A stretch of DNA of 64,000 nt from Thalassobius sp034670005 (lineage in GTDB: Bacteria; Pseudomonadota; Alphaproteobacteria; Rhodobacterales; Rhodobacteraceae): the NCBI RefSeq assembly GCF_034670005.1, contig NZ_JAXMOH010000003.1:62001-126000 (forward strand), given 5' to 3'. The translations under genes and the position numbers were made by a program. Shown one piece after another: positions 16,470 through 24,242 of the stretch; position 1 is the stretch's first letter; each line of letters begins with the position of its first letter. The notes under the pieces were generated by a model that was not told the origin of the DNA, did not search any database, and saw nothing but the letters and a program-made list of their open reading frames with translations.

Positions 16470-17122
16470 TGTACCGTCTCCTCATGCTCGCCGCCACGTA
16501 GCGCATATTCGATCAGCGTGACAAGCGTTTCGCGTCGCGTGGACAGGCAGGGCGCTTCCAGCAGGGCCTGTTTATCCTCGGGCGCGAAATCCAGCATCAT
16601 CGACAGCGAATTGATCATCAGTTCGTCATCGGCATCAGACAGATTGCCCCAATCGGCATTCAGCCCGCGCAGTTGGAAAAAACGCGACAGCAGGTCCATG
16701 AAACCGTCCCGGTTCAGCCCCGGATCGTGTTCTTCCGCGCCCTGATCCTTTTCGAAACCGGCCCATGACACGTCGCAGCGCCGGTAAGGGCTGAAACCTT
16801 CAATCTCGTTGCGGACGCGGAACCGTGAAATTCCGGTCAGCGTGATCATGTACCGCCCGTCCTCGGTTTCGGAAAACTGCGTGACCCGTCCGGCACAGCC
16901 GATCTGCTGCAACCTGTTGCCACCATTTCCCGGCACCATGCAGGGCTGCACCATGCCGATCAGCCGCGCCGGCGTTTTCAATACATCTTCCAGCATCGTC
17001 AGATAGCGTGGCTCAAAGATATGCAGCGGCAACCGCGCCCGGGGCAGCAGCAGCGCACCGGGCAGCGGAAACACAGGGATGGTATCTGGCAGATCGACAT
17101 GTCTTGTCATGGTCAAAGACAT
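16466..17122 (-). CDS. Lon N-terminal (substrate-binding) domain protein
   Basis: 218 residues consisting only of the Lon substrate-binding domain: IPVFPLPGALLLPRARLPLH, IFEPRYLTMLEDVLKT, GCAGRVTQFSETEDGRYMIT and LTGISRFRVRNEI. There is no AAA or protease domain. Such stand-alone proteins are common in alphaproteobacteria, and their role is unproven; they may bind unfolded proteins. An in-frame ATG four codons in (17110) is an alternative start. It sits between a CnoX-like thioredoxin gene and the Trm112-like gene on the same strand, and that grouping hints at protein quality control. Confidence 0.88.
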   Translation of the reverse strand: MSLTMTRHVDLPDTIPVFPLPGALLLPRARLPLHIFEPRYLTMLEDVLKTPARLIGMVQPCMVPGNGGNRLQQIGCAGRVTQFSETEDGRYMITLTGISRFRVRNEIEGFSPYRRCDVSWAGFEKDQGAEEHDPGLNRDGFMDLLSRFFQLRGLNADWGNLSDADDELMINSLSMMLDFAPEDKQALLEAPCLSTRRETLVTLIEYALRGGEHEETVQ

Positions 17123-17137
17123 AGCCCGGACGGGCGC

Positions 17138-18061
17138 TCAGGCAAATATCATCGAGCTCAGCTTGCGACGGCCATTCAGCACCACCGGATCTTCCGGCTT
17201 GAGCGCGTCGAAGATGGTGAAAAGCTGCTGCTTGGCCGCGCCTTCATTCCAATCCCGATCACGCCGGAACAGGTCCAGCAGTTCGTCGACCGCCGCCTCC
17301 GCCTGACCATCGGCATAGAGCGCCTGAGCCAGATCGAACCGCGCCTGCAAATCGTCGGGTGCCGCGTCGACCGCCGCCTTCAAATCGTCCAGCGGACCCG
17401 AATTGGCCGCCTGCCGCGCCAGTTCCAGTTGCGCATGGGCCGCCTCGATCGGGGCAGCGGTGGAAATTTCTGCCGGAACGCCGTTCAGCACCGCCTCGGC
17501 CTGATCCAGCTGACCCAGCGCGATCTGGCAGCGCGCCAGCCCGCCAAAGGCCTCGGCGTTCATCGGGTCTTCCTCGGCGATGGCGGCAAAGGTCTGTGCG
17601 GCGTCGTCCACCGCGCCTTCGTTCAGCATGTCCTCGGCTGCGGCCAGCGCTTCCTCCAGACCGCCATCGGCCTCACCGCCGCCCGCTTCGATCGCGCGCT
17701 TGATGAAGGCATCGATTTCAGACCCGGGCACCGCGCCCTGAAACATGTCGATGGGGCGGCCTTTGACAAAGGCCACGACGGTCGGGATTGATTGCAGCGG
17801 CAACCCTTGCTGTGCCAGCGCCTGCGCCAGCATCTGGTTCTGATCGACATCGACCTTGGCCATCTTGACGGCACCGCCTGCCTTGGTCACGGCCTCTTCC
17901 AGCATCGGGCCCAGCGTCTTGCACGGACCGCACCACGGCGCCCAGAAATCGACGATGACAGGCACGTCCTGACTGGCTTCGATGACATCGGCCATGAAAT
18001 TGGCCTCGGTCACGTCCTTGATCAGATCGGCGGCGGGCGGGGTGGAACCTAGTTCTAGCAT
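17138..18061 (-). CDS. Thioredoxin-TPR protein, CnoX/YbbN type
   Basis: 307 residues: a thioredoxin domain at about 15-125 (VIVDFWAPWCGPCKTLGPML with C44/C47; SIPTVVAFVKGRPIDMFQGA with the cis-Pro) followed by TPR-like helices to about 300. This is the layout of CnoX (YbbN), a holdase that protects proteins from oxidation by hypochlorite and passes them to GroEL or DnaK. Unlike E. coli CnoX (SxxC), this one keeps the full WCGPC pair and so may be a reductase. Its stop lies 16 bp from the Lon-domain gene start. Confidence 0.88.
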   Translation of the reverse strand: MLELGSTPPAADLIKDVTEANFMADVIEASQDVPVIVDFWAPWCGPCKTLGPMLEEAVTKAGGAVKMAKVDVDQNQMLAQALAQQGLPLQSIPTVVAFVKGRPIDMFQGAVPGSEIDAFIKRAIEAGGGEADGGLEEALAAAEDMLNEGAVDDAAQTFAAIAEEDPMNAEAFGGLARCQIALGQLDQAEAVLNGVPAEISTAAPIEAAHAQLELARQAANSGPLDDLKAAVDAAPDDLQARFDLAQALYADGQAEAAVDELLDLFRRDRDWNEGAAKQQLFTIFDALKPEDPVVLNGRRKLSSMIFA

Positions 18062-18147
18062 GACAACCCTATCCTTGGGATTTCGCGTTTGCCTTTATAT
18101 GCCCCCTGACGGCACGGATTCCAAGGTTGCAGCGTCGTCGCAGATGC

Positions 18148-18936
18148 TCAAAGATCGAACGTCGCAAAAACCGGCGCGTGATCGGACGGCTTTTCCCATC
18201 CCCGCGCTTCGCGCAACACGCGGCTGGAATGTCCGGCGTTGCGGATGTCGCCGGTGGCCCAGATGTGATCCAATCGGCGGCCCTTGTCGGCGGCGTCCCA
18301 ATCGCGGGCGCGGTAGGACCACCAAGAATACAGCTTGCCCTCGGGAATATCGTTGCGGGTGACGTCGGCCCATTTGCCCGCTTCCATCACGTCGTGCAGG
18401 TGATCCACCTCCACCGGCGTGTGGCTGACGATTTTCAGCAATTGTTTATGCGACCATACATCGTCTTCGCGCGGGGCGATATTCAGGTCGCCGACCAGAA
18501 TTGCCTTTTCCGGCCGGTCGGAATGGAACCAGTCGCGCATCTCGGTCAGGTAATCCAGTTTCTGACCGAATTTTTCGTTCACTTCGCGGTCCGGCTTGTC
18601 GCCGCCTGCGGGGACATAGAAATTGTGGATCGTCACGCCGTTTTCGAGCCGCCCGGCCACGTGGCGGGCATGTCCGAGGGAGGCGAAATCCTTATCCCCC
18701 ACATCCTCGATCGGCAGTTTCGACAGGATCGCCACGCCGTTATATCCCTTCTGCCCGCGCGCCACCATATGGCCATAGCCCAGCTCGCGGAACGCTTCGG
18801 TCGGGATCTTGTCGACCGGGCTTTTGCATTCCTGCAGGCACAGGATATCGGGCCCTTCCTCGGCCAGAAGCTTGCAGACGATCGGTTCGCGCAGGCGGAC
18901 CGAATTGATGTTCCAGGTGGCAAGGGTGAAGGGCAT
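18148..18936 (-). CDS. xthA: Exodeoxyribonuclease III
   Basis: 262 residues, the usual length for the EEP (exonuclease-endonuclease-phosphatase) fold. Family elements are seen in order: FTLATWNINSVRLREPIV at the N-terminus, DILCLQECKSPVDKIPTEAF (the metal-binding Glu in LQE), NFYVPAGGD, ILVGDLNIAPREDDVW (catalytic Asp/Asn) and RRLDHIWATGD with a terminal SDHAPVFATF (catalytic Asp-His). It removes AP sites and 3' blocks in base excision repair. It is upstream of and on the same strand as the CnoX gene. Confidence 0.93.
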   Translation of the reverse strand: MPFTLATWNINSVRLREPIVCKLLAEEGPDILCLQECKSPVDKIPTEAFRELGYGHMVARGQKGYNGVAILSKLPIEDVGDKDFASLGHARHVAGRLENGVTIHNFYVPAGGDKPDREVNEKFGQKLDYLTEMRDWFHSDRPEKAILVGDLNIAPREDDVWSHKQLLKIVSHTPVEVDHLHDVMEAGKWADVTRNDIPEGKLYSWWSYRARDWDAADKGRRLDHIWATGDIRNAGHSSRVLREARGWEKPSDHAPVFATFDL

Positions 18937-19028
18937 TCAGTGTCTCCGATAAGGCTGGGGGGAAACTAGGCGCTTGTGGCCCACGGCTCAACCCGCGACG
19001 GACGTTCTGAGGGCAGGGCGATTGACCG

Positions 19029-20537
19029 TTAAGACGCGTCGTCCCAAACCGCCAGCGCGTAATAGCCGGTCAGATAGTGAAAGAGGTTCCCGCCCCGATC
19101 AAATTCGATCCGACCGCGCTTCAGCAAGGCGGGATTGTGTGAACAGATGCCAAAGAATTGGTCGCTGCCGCCTAATTCCTCGATTTGGTCGCCATTGTTC
19201 CAACCGGTCCACAACATGTCGCCGTGCCAGTCTTTCGGTGTGCTGGCATGGGCAATTCCCGAGTAATAATGGAAATAGTCGCGCACATCGTCGGCATGGG
19301 TTTCATTCCAATAAGTGAACCCGACCCGCTTATGGGAATTCAGAGTTATATCGACCGACTGAATTGCCAATCTTCGGTACGTGTTGGTTTCCGCCTCGGC
19401 CCCGGCGATATCCCAGCTGCCGGTCTTCGCCTTGGTGCGGGGCGCAAAATAGATCACCAGATTGACCTTGTCGCCATTCGCCGCCGGTTCGCGGAAATAG
19501 GTCAGCATCCGGTTGCCCTTGCCGTGACTTACACAGCCGTGCTTTTCAAAAGAACTGATCGGGTCATATGAAATCGCGGTGAAATTGATCCAGGTCCAAT
19601 TCGCCGACAGCGCCTTGACGATCATCTCGGCATTGCCCTGATGATCGGTCTTGTCCAGCGACTTGTCCGTCAGCACCTTGTCACGCAGATACCTGTCGAT
19701 CTGGCCCCGGTAATCGGACTGCACGGCGCAGGACCGTACCCATTTGTGGCACGCGGCCGATATGGTTTTCAGCAGCCCGGCATAATCCGACGGAATGGTT
19801 GCATCGCCTTCGATGTTTTCGGCGATCTTGATCTTGTCGGCATCGCTCAGGGTGATACCGGCGACCTCTTTTTTCGCTGCGGCCGCGGCTGCGGCTGCGC
19901 CGATGGCAAGTTCGGCCTTGTGGTTTAGGAAATCGGCCAGAATTGTCATTGTTTGTATGTGGCCATAGCTTTCGGTGAACACCAGTTGCAGCAGGTTCGG
20001 CGCCAACGGGGTGCCGGTTACGTAATCGCGGATGACGCCAACTGCGGTCTTCAACTGCACCAGATCGACCGTGGCCAGGTCGGTCAGATCCTGACTGTAA
20101 TCTTCGCCCTTTTTCTTCTTCGCGGCGATCGAAGCCATGTAACCATATGCGGTGTTGATATGACTGATATTGGTTTCCAGTACGCCGCGCGAGGTGGAGT
20201 CCTTGATCGCCGCGATCAGCCCATGAACTTCGGTGTCCAGACGGTCGAGATGGGCGGAAATATCCTCAATCGCGTCGTAGATTTTGTCTTCTTTGCTTTT
20301 CGTCGCCGGCAGGAACAGGCCAAGCACCGACAGACCCATGGAAACGACCTGCAACGTTGTGCTGATCTTGGCCATGAAGGCCAGTTTGGAAAGAACGGCA
20401 TCGACCTCGTCAAGCGTCTTGCCTTCCTTTTCCAGCTTCTGTGCAGCTTTCGACCAACCGGCCAGTTTGGCCGCGCCCTTTTGCGCAGCGTCGACATAGG
20501 TCTTGGCGGATTTCGGGGCGTGTTTGACGCTCGTCAT
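19029..20537 (-). CDS. Orphan protein with helical N-terminal half, possible pore-forming protein
   Basis: 502 residues from the ATG at 20537 (AGGGAC upstream). Residues ~1-55 are amphipathic helices; ~55-78 is a hydrophobic segment (KISTTLQVVSMGLSVLGLFL), then a long helical region KEDKIYDAIEDISAHLDRLD and an alanine tract. From about 300 on it is beta-rich and aromatic (NWTWINFTAISYDPISSFEK; VGFTYWNETHADDVRDYFHY), ending in FHYLTGYYALAVWDDAS. There is no signal peptide. A helical membrane-active domain plus a beta domain recalls pore-forming toxins, but this is inference and I recognise no named family. It stands alone, bracketed by a terminator upstream (for the response regulator) and xthA downstream. 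Confidence 0.6.
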   Translation of the reverse strand: MTSVKHAPKSAKTYVDAAQKGAAKLAGWSKAAQKLEKEGKTLDEVDAVLSKLAFMAKISTTLQVVSMGLSVLGLFLPATKSKEDKIYDAIEDISAHLDRLDTEVHGLIAAIKDSTSRGVLETNISHINTAYGYMASIAAKKKKGEDYSQDLTDLATVDLVQLKTAVGVIRDYVTGTPLAPNLLQLVFTESYGHIQTMTILADFLNHKAELAIGAAAAAAAAKKEVAGITLSDADKIKIAENIEGDATIPSDYAGLLKTISAACHKWVRSCAVQSDYRGQIDRYLRDKVLTDKSLDKTDHQGNAEMIVKALSANWTWINFTAISYDPISSFEKHGCVSHGKGNRMLTYFREPAANGDKVNLVIYFAPRTKAKTGSWDIAGAEAETNTYRRLAIQSVDITLNSHKRVGFTYWNETHADDVRDYFHYYSGIAHASTPKDWHGDMLWTGWNNGDQIEELGGSDQFFGICSHNPALLKRGRIEFDRGGNLFHYLTGYYALAVWDDAS

Positions 20538-20602
20538 CAAAAATGTCCCTGAAAAAAATTCGGAAAAATATACCGCAAACCCTAGCAGCGTTGCAGGCAG
20601 CT

Positions 20603-20634
20603 GCAAAGAAAAACGCCCGGGCCAGGGCCCGGGC
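20603..20634 (-). terminator. GC-rich terminator between response regulator and orphan gene
   Basis: On the minus strand a GCCCGGG/CCCGGGC stem is followed by GTTTTTCTTT. It lies about 100 bp after the response regulator stop and 66 bp before the start of the orphan protein gene, so the latter should have its own promoter or lie behind a leaky terminator. Confidence 0.65.
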
Positions 20635-20733
20635 CAGTCCAACAGGGAGGTGCATAAGTATGTCCGCTTATGCGACGGATCAGTTAATGATTACTCTTAG
20701 ACGAATCATTTTTCCTTGATCCTGATCAATTTT

Positions 20734-21420
20734 TTACGCGACCAGCTTGTAGCCTCCGCTTTCGGTGATCAGGATGCGGGCATTCGATGGATCGGGTTCG
20801 ATTTTCTGCCGCAGACGATAGATATGGGTTTCCAGCGTGTGGGTGGTGACCCCGGCATTATAGCCCCAGACCTCGTGCAGCAGGATATCGCGCGGCACCA
20901 CGCCTTCGGACGACCGGTACAGGAATTTCAGGATATTCGTTTCCTTCTCGGTCAGCCGGATCTTCTTGTCGTCCTCGTCCACCAGAATCTTCATCGCCGG
21001 GCGGAACGAATACGGCCCCAACTGGAACACCGCGTCTTCGGATTGTTCATGCTGACGCAACTGGGCCCGGATCCGGGCCAGCAGAACCGGGAACCGGAAT
21101 GGCTTGGTCACGTAATCATTGGCGCCTGAATCCAGCCCCAGAATGGTATCGGCGTCGCTGTCATGGCCGGTCAGCATCAGAACCGGGCTTTTCACCCCCT
21201 GCTTGCGCATCAGCTTGCACAGCTCGCGGCCATCGGTGTCGGGCAATCCAACATCAAGGATCAACAGGTCGTATATTCCTTCCTTGATGCGTTTCATTGC
21301 CTCGACGCCACAATCGGCTTCAAAGACGTCGAAATCTTCGGTCATGACCAATTGTTCGCTCAGCGCCTCGCGCAGATCGTCATCATCGTCGACCAGTAGA
21401 ATTTTTTTGAGCTGCCCCAT
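20734..21420 (-). CDS. OmpR-family response regulator
   Basis: 228 residues. Receiver domain: KKILLVDDDDDLREALSEQL with phosphoacceptor D56 in DLLILDVGLPD, T84 in LMLTGHD and K106 in YVTKPFRFP. DNA-binding winged helix: KIRLTEKETNILKFLYRSSE, VVPRDILLHEVWGYNAGVTT, HTLETHIYRLRQKIEPDPSN. No sensor kinase is adjacent, so the signal is unknown. AAGGAGG precedes the chosen ATG at 21420; in-frame codons upstream reach 21534. It is divergent from ribA across about 165 bp, which could hold promoters for both. Confidence 0.93.
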   Translation of the reverse strand: MGQLKKILLVDDDDDLREALSEQLVMTEDFDVFEADCGVEAMKRIKEGIYDLLILDVGLPDTDGRELCKLMRKQGVKSPVLMLTGHDSDADTILGLDSGANDYVTKPFRFPVLLARIRAQLRQHEQSEDAVFQLGPYSFRPAMKILVDEDDKKIRLTEKETNILKFLYRSSEGVVPRDILLHEVWGYNAGVTTHTLETHIYRLRQKIEPDPSNARILITESGGYKLVA

Positions 21421-21584
21421 GATCACGGCCTCCTTGCCTTTTGGTGATACTGACATGCGGTTGGCTGACGGTTCTGACAAGATTTGCTTCAATCCGCTCA
21501 CGTGGACGTGTTCTTTGCCCGGGAAATGTTTCAAATTCCAACAAAAAGGACTAAGTCACAGGCCTGACCTTGAAGGAACCCGGC

Positions 21585-22676
21585 ATGAGCTTTGCCCCCG
21601 ACACTGCTGAAATCATCGCCCGCGCCCGCGCCGACCTGCGCATGGGCGTTCCGGTCGTGCTGGTCGGGGATGGTGCGGGCGCGCTGGTCATGGCCGCTGA
21701 AACGCTTGATGCACAGCGGCTTGCCGATCTGCACGCGCTGGGCGGACAACCGGTTCTGGCGATCACCGCGCGGCGGGCCGAAACGCTCAAGGCGCGTGCT
21801 TATGATACTGATCTGGCCCGGGTGGCAGTGCCGCCCGATGCGTCGATGACATGGCTGCGCGGGGTAGCCGATCCGGCCGACGATCTGAAATCGCCGATGA
21901 AGGGGCCGTTGCAAACCCTGCGCGATGGCCCGGCCGACCTGCACCGGGTTGCCGTTACACTGACCAAATCGGCGCGTCTGTTGCCCGCTGCTCTGGTGCT
22001 GTCTCTGCCTGCGCCTTACGTCTTTGCCGGTGAAAATGCGCTGACCCTTGTCAATGCTGTCCGTGCTGCGGATCTGCTATCCGCCTCGCCGTATCCGCAT
22101 CCCGTGGTCAGCGCCCGCCTGCCAGTCGAAGCCTCCGAGGCCGGCCGGCTGCACATCTTCCGCCCCGAAGATGGCGGCGAGGAACATTACGCCTTCGAAA
22201 TCGGGTCGCCGCCGCGCGACAAACCGGTATTGGCGCGGCTGCATTCGGCCTGTTTCACTGGCGACGTGATGGGGTCGCTGAAATGCGATTGCGGCCCGCA
22301 GCTGCGCGGCGCACTGGCCCAGATGGGTGCCGAAGGTGCCGGTGTCCTGCTTTACCTCAATCAGGAAGGCCGCGGCATCGGGCTGGCCAACAAGATGCGC
22401 GCCTATTCACTGCAGGATCAGGGTTTCGACACGGTCGAGGCCAATCACCGGCTTGGCTTCGAAGACGATGAACGCGATTTCAAACTGGGGGCCAGCATCC
22501 TGAAATCAATGGGATTCGATCAGGTCAGGCTGCTGACCAACAACCCGCGCAAGATCGCCATGATGGAAAAGAACGGCATCGACGTGGTCGAACGGGTGCC
22601 GCTGAAAGTCGGTGAAACCCATCACAACCGGGGCTATCTCGCCACCAAGGCGGCGAAATCGGGGCACCTGCTGTGA
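21585..22676 (+). CDS. ribA: GTP cyclohydrolase II with N-terminal extension
   Basis: 363 residues. The C-terminal ~200 residues are a complete GTP cyclohydrolase II, the first step of riboflavin synthesis: PVLARLHSACFTGDVMGSLK, CDCGPQLRGAL (zinc Cys), LYLNQEGRGIGLANKMRAYS, and the tail LLTNNPRKIAMMEKNGIDVV. The first ~155 residues are extra compared with the short E. coli enzyme and look like a degenerate RibB-like or regulatory region (VVLVGDGAGALVMAAETLD). I see no DHBP synthase catalytic motif there. The start at 21585 has GAAGGA upstream. Overlaps the next gene by 4 bp (GTGA). Confidence 0.9.
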   Translation: MSFAPDTAEIIARARADLRMGVPVVLVGDGAGALVMAAETLDAQRLADLHALGGQPVLAITARRAETLKARAYDTDLARVAVPPDASMTWLRGVADPADDLKSPMKGPLQTLRDGPADLHRVAVTLTKSARLLPAALVLSLPAPYVFAGENALTLVNAVRAADLLSASPYPHPVVSARLPVEASEAGRLHIFRPEDGGEEHYAFEIGSPPRDKPVLARLHSACFTGDVMGSLKCDCGPQLRGALAQMGAEGAGVLLYLNQEGRGIGLANKMRAYSLQDQGFDTVEANHRLGFEDDERDFKLGASILKSMGFDQVRLLTNNPRKIAMMEKNGIDVVERVPLKVGETHHNRGYLATKAAKSGHLL

Positions 22677-23167
22677 TCCCGGTCGATCTGGTGCTGACAG
22701 CGCGCGGCATCCGGTTCATGGGCCGCTATGTCCCCTGCAGCATTGGCCGCAGTGGGCTGACCAATGACAAGCATGAAGGCGACGGCGCCACCCCCATCGG
22801 CATCCACCGTATCCTCGGCATGCTCTACCGCCCCGACCGCATGCCGCGCCCTGCTGCCTGGGCCGAACCGATCGGCCCAAACGACCTGTGGTCAGACGAT
22901 GCAACGCAGCCCGATTACAATCACCCGGTTCGCACGCCCTATGCCCACAGCCACGAACACCTGCGCCGCGCCGATCCGCTGTATGACATCGTGCTGATCA
23001 CCGACTGGAACTATCCCGTCGCCACGCCGGGCAAGGGATCGGCGATCTTCCTGCACCAATGGCGCTGGCCGCATTACCCGACAGAGGGCTGTATCGCCTT
23101 CCGTCGCGACCATCTGATCGAAATCGCCCGCCTGATCACCCCGGGCACCCGCCTGATTATCCGCTGA
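22673..23167 (+). CDS. L,D-transpeptidase (YkuD) family protein
   Basis: 164 residues, a compact YkuD domain: catalytic H128 in AIFLHQWRWPHYPTEGCIAF and nucleophile C140, with the usual THEGDGATPIG-like element early on (NDKHEGDGATPIGIHRILGM). The family cross-links peptidoglycan or attaches lipoproteins to it. No signal peptide is visible, so this member may act inside the cell or be exported in another way. The start codon is GTG, overlapping the ribA stop by 4 bp. A two-hairpin repeat begins 4 bp after its stop. Confidence 0.88.
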   Translation: MIPVDLVLTARGIRFMGRYVPCSIGRSGLTNDKHEGDGATPIGIHRILGMLYRPDRMPRPAAWAEPIGPNDLWSDDATQPDYNHPVRTPYAHSHEHLRRADPLYDIVLITDWNYPVATPGKGSAIFLHQWRWPHYPTEGCIAFRRDHLIEIARLITPGTRLIIR

Positions 23168-23170
23168 TCC

Positions 23171-23246
23171 GCTTCTTCTGTTCAAAAATATCCCGGGGGA
23201 GGCGTTGAAAATCCACAGGATTTTTAACGGTGGGGGCAGCGCCCCC
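23171..23246 (+). repeat. Convergent-end two-hairpin repeat, copy A
   Basis: A 76-bp element filling the whole gap between the stops of the L,D-transpeptidase gene (ends 23167) and lpxK (stop at 23247). It has an AT/GC lead (TTCAAAAATATCCC then GGGGGAGGCG), an AT-rich imperfect inverted repeat (GAAAATCC/GGATTTTT) and a terminal GGGGGC-AGC-GCCCCC hairpin. A nearly identical copy in the opposite orientation is at 46778-46853, and a diverged one at 42931-43010. Confidence 0.8.
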
Positions 23247-24242
23247 TTACTGTCCGAACAACCCGCGCAGCATCTCGTCCAGCTGTGCTGCTTGCTCCAG
23301 CTCCAGCCGCACCGGCAGCGTCACCACCTTCGACCGGAAGTTTTCCGGCAGCCGCACCGCATCCTTTTCGGTCGTCACCATCTGCGCCCCGCGCAAACGC
23401 GCCTCGGTTTCCAACCGGGTCAGCAGGGCGGGCGTCAGCATCTGGTGATCGTCCAGCGCCTCGCACCGGACGACATCCGCCCCCAAGCTTCGCAGGGTGC
23501 GGAAAAACTTCTCCGGATGACCGATTCCGGCAAAGGCCAGCACCGTCATGCCCTGCCAGTCCATCCCGGTCTGCAACGGTGCCAGCTGTCCGCTCAGATG
23601 CGGTACGGTGATCGCCCCCGACCATTGCGCGGCGAACGCTGCCTGCGCCTCCCGGTCGCCGATCGACAACAGCATGTCGGCGCGGTTCATCCCCGCCGCC
23701 ATCGGTTCGCGCAACGGCCCTGCCGGCAGGCAGCGGCCATTGCCAAACCCCTTGGCGGCGTCGACCACGATGATCGACAGGTCCTTGTGCAGTTCCGGGT
23801 TCTGAAACCCGTCATCCATCACGATTGCATCCGCGCCCAGATCGCAGGCCAGCCGCGCGCCCGCAGCGCGGTCGCGAGCCACCACTACCTTGGCAAAGGC
23901 GGCCAGCAGCAGCGGTTCATCCCCCACCTGCGCTGCCGTATGGGTCACGGGATCGACCGCCACCGGCCCGGATTCGGATCCGCCATAGCCGCGCGATACC
24001 ACCACCGGGACTTTGCCCATCGCGGTCAGGCGTTCGATCAGCGCCACCGCGGTCGGGGTCTTGCCGGTGCCGCCTGCGTTCAGATTGCCGACACAGATCA
24101 CCGGAACCTTTGCCCGAAACGGATCGCCTCGGCGCAACCGCCGCGCCGTCGCGGCGGCATAAAGCCATCCCAGCGGCGCCAGCAGGCGCGCCCGGACCGC
24201 GGGCGCCTCGGGACGGGTGAACCAGAACTGCGGGGCCCGCAT
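23247..24242 (-). CDS. lpxK: Tetraacyldisaccharide 4'-kinase
   Basis: 331 residues. It phosphorylates the lipid A disaccharide at position 4'. Visible motifs: P-loop VGNLNAGGTGKTP (51-63), VSRGYGG, VGDEPLLLAAF, ADAIVMDDGFQNPELHKDLS and FAGIGHPEKFF. The N-terminal WFTRPEAPAVRARLLAPLGW is a hydrophobic membrane-associating helix typical of the family. The ATG at 24242 overlaps the waaA stop by 1 base (TGATG), so the two are coupled; longer in-frame starts would run back into waaA. Confidence 0.95.
   Translation of the reverse strand: MRAPQFWFTRPEAPAVRARLLAPLGWLYAAATARRLRRGDPFRAKVPVICVGNLNAGGTGKTPTAVALIERLTAMGKVPVVVSRGYGGSESGPVAVDPVTHTAAQVGDEPLLLAAFAKVVVARDRAAGARLACDLGADAIVMDDGFQNPELHKDLSIIVVDAAKGFGNGRCLPAGPLREPMAAGMNRADMLLSIGDREAQAAFAAQWSGAITVPHLSGQLAPLQTGMDWQGMTVLAFAGIGHPEKFFRTLRSLGADVVRCEALDDHQMLTPALLTRLETEARLRGAQMVTTEKDAVRLPENFRSKVVTLPVRLELEQAAQLDEMLRGLFGQ

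Noticed and set aside
20715..20733. TTGATC-CT-GATCAA inverted repeat followed by T on the plus strand
   Set aside because: The stem is short and AT-rich and the T-run is on the plus strand, where no gene ends; the response regulator is better served by the GC hairpin at 20603-20634.
21421..21584. Possible FMN riboswitch before ribA
   Set aside because: I see none of the conserved FMN aptamer sequences and the gap is short; an ordinary divergent promoter region is enough.
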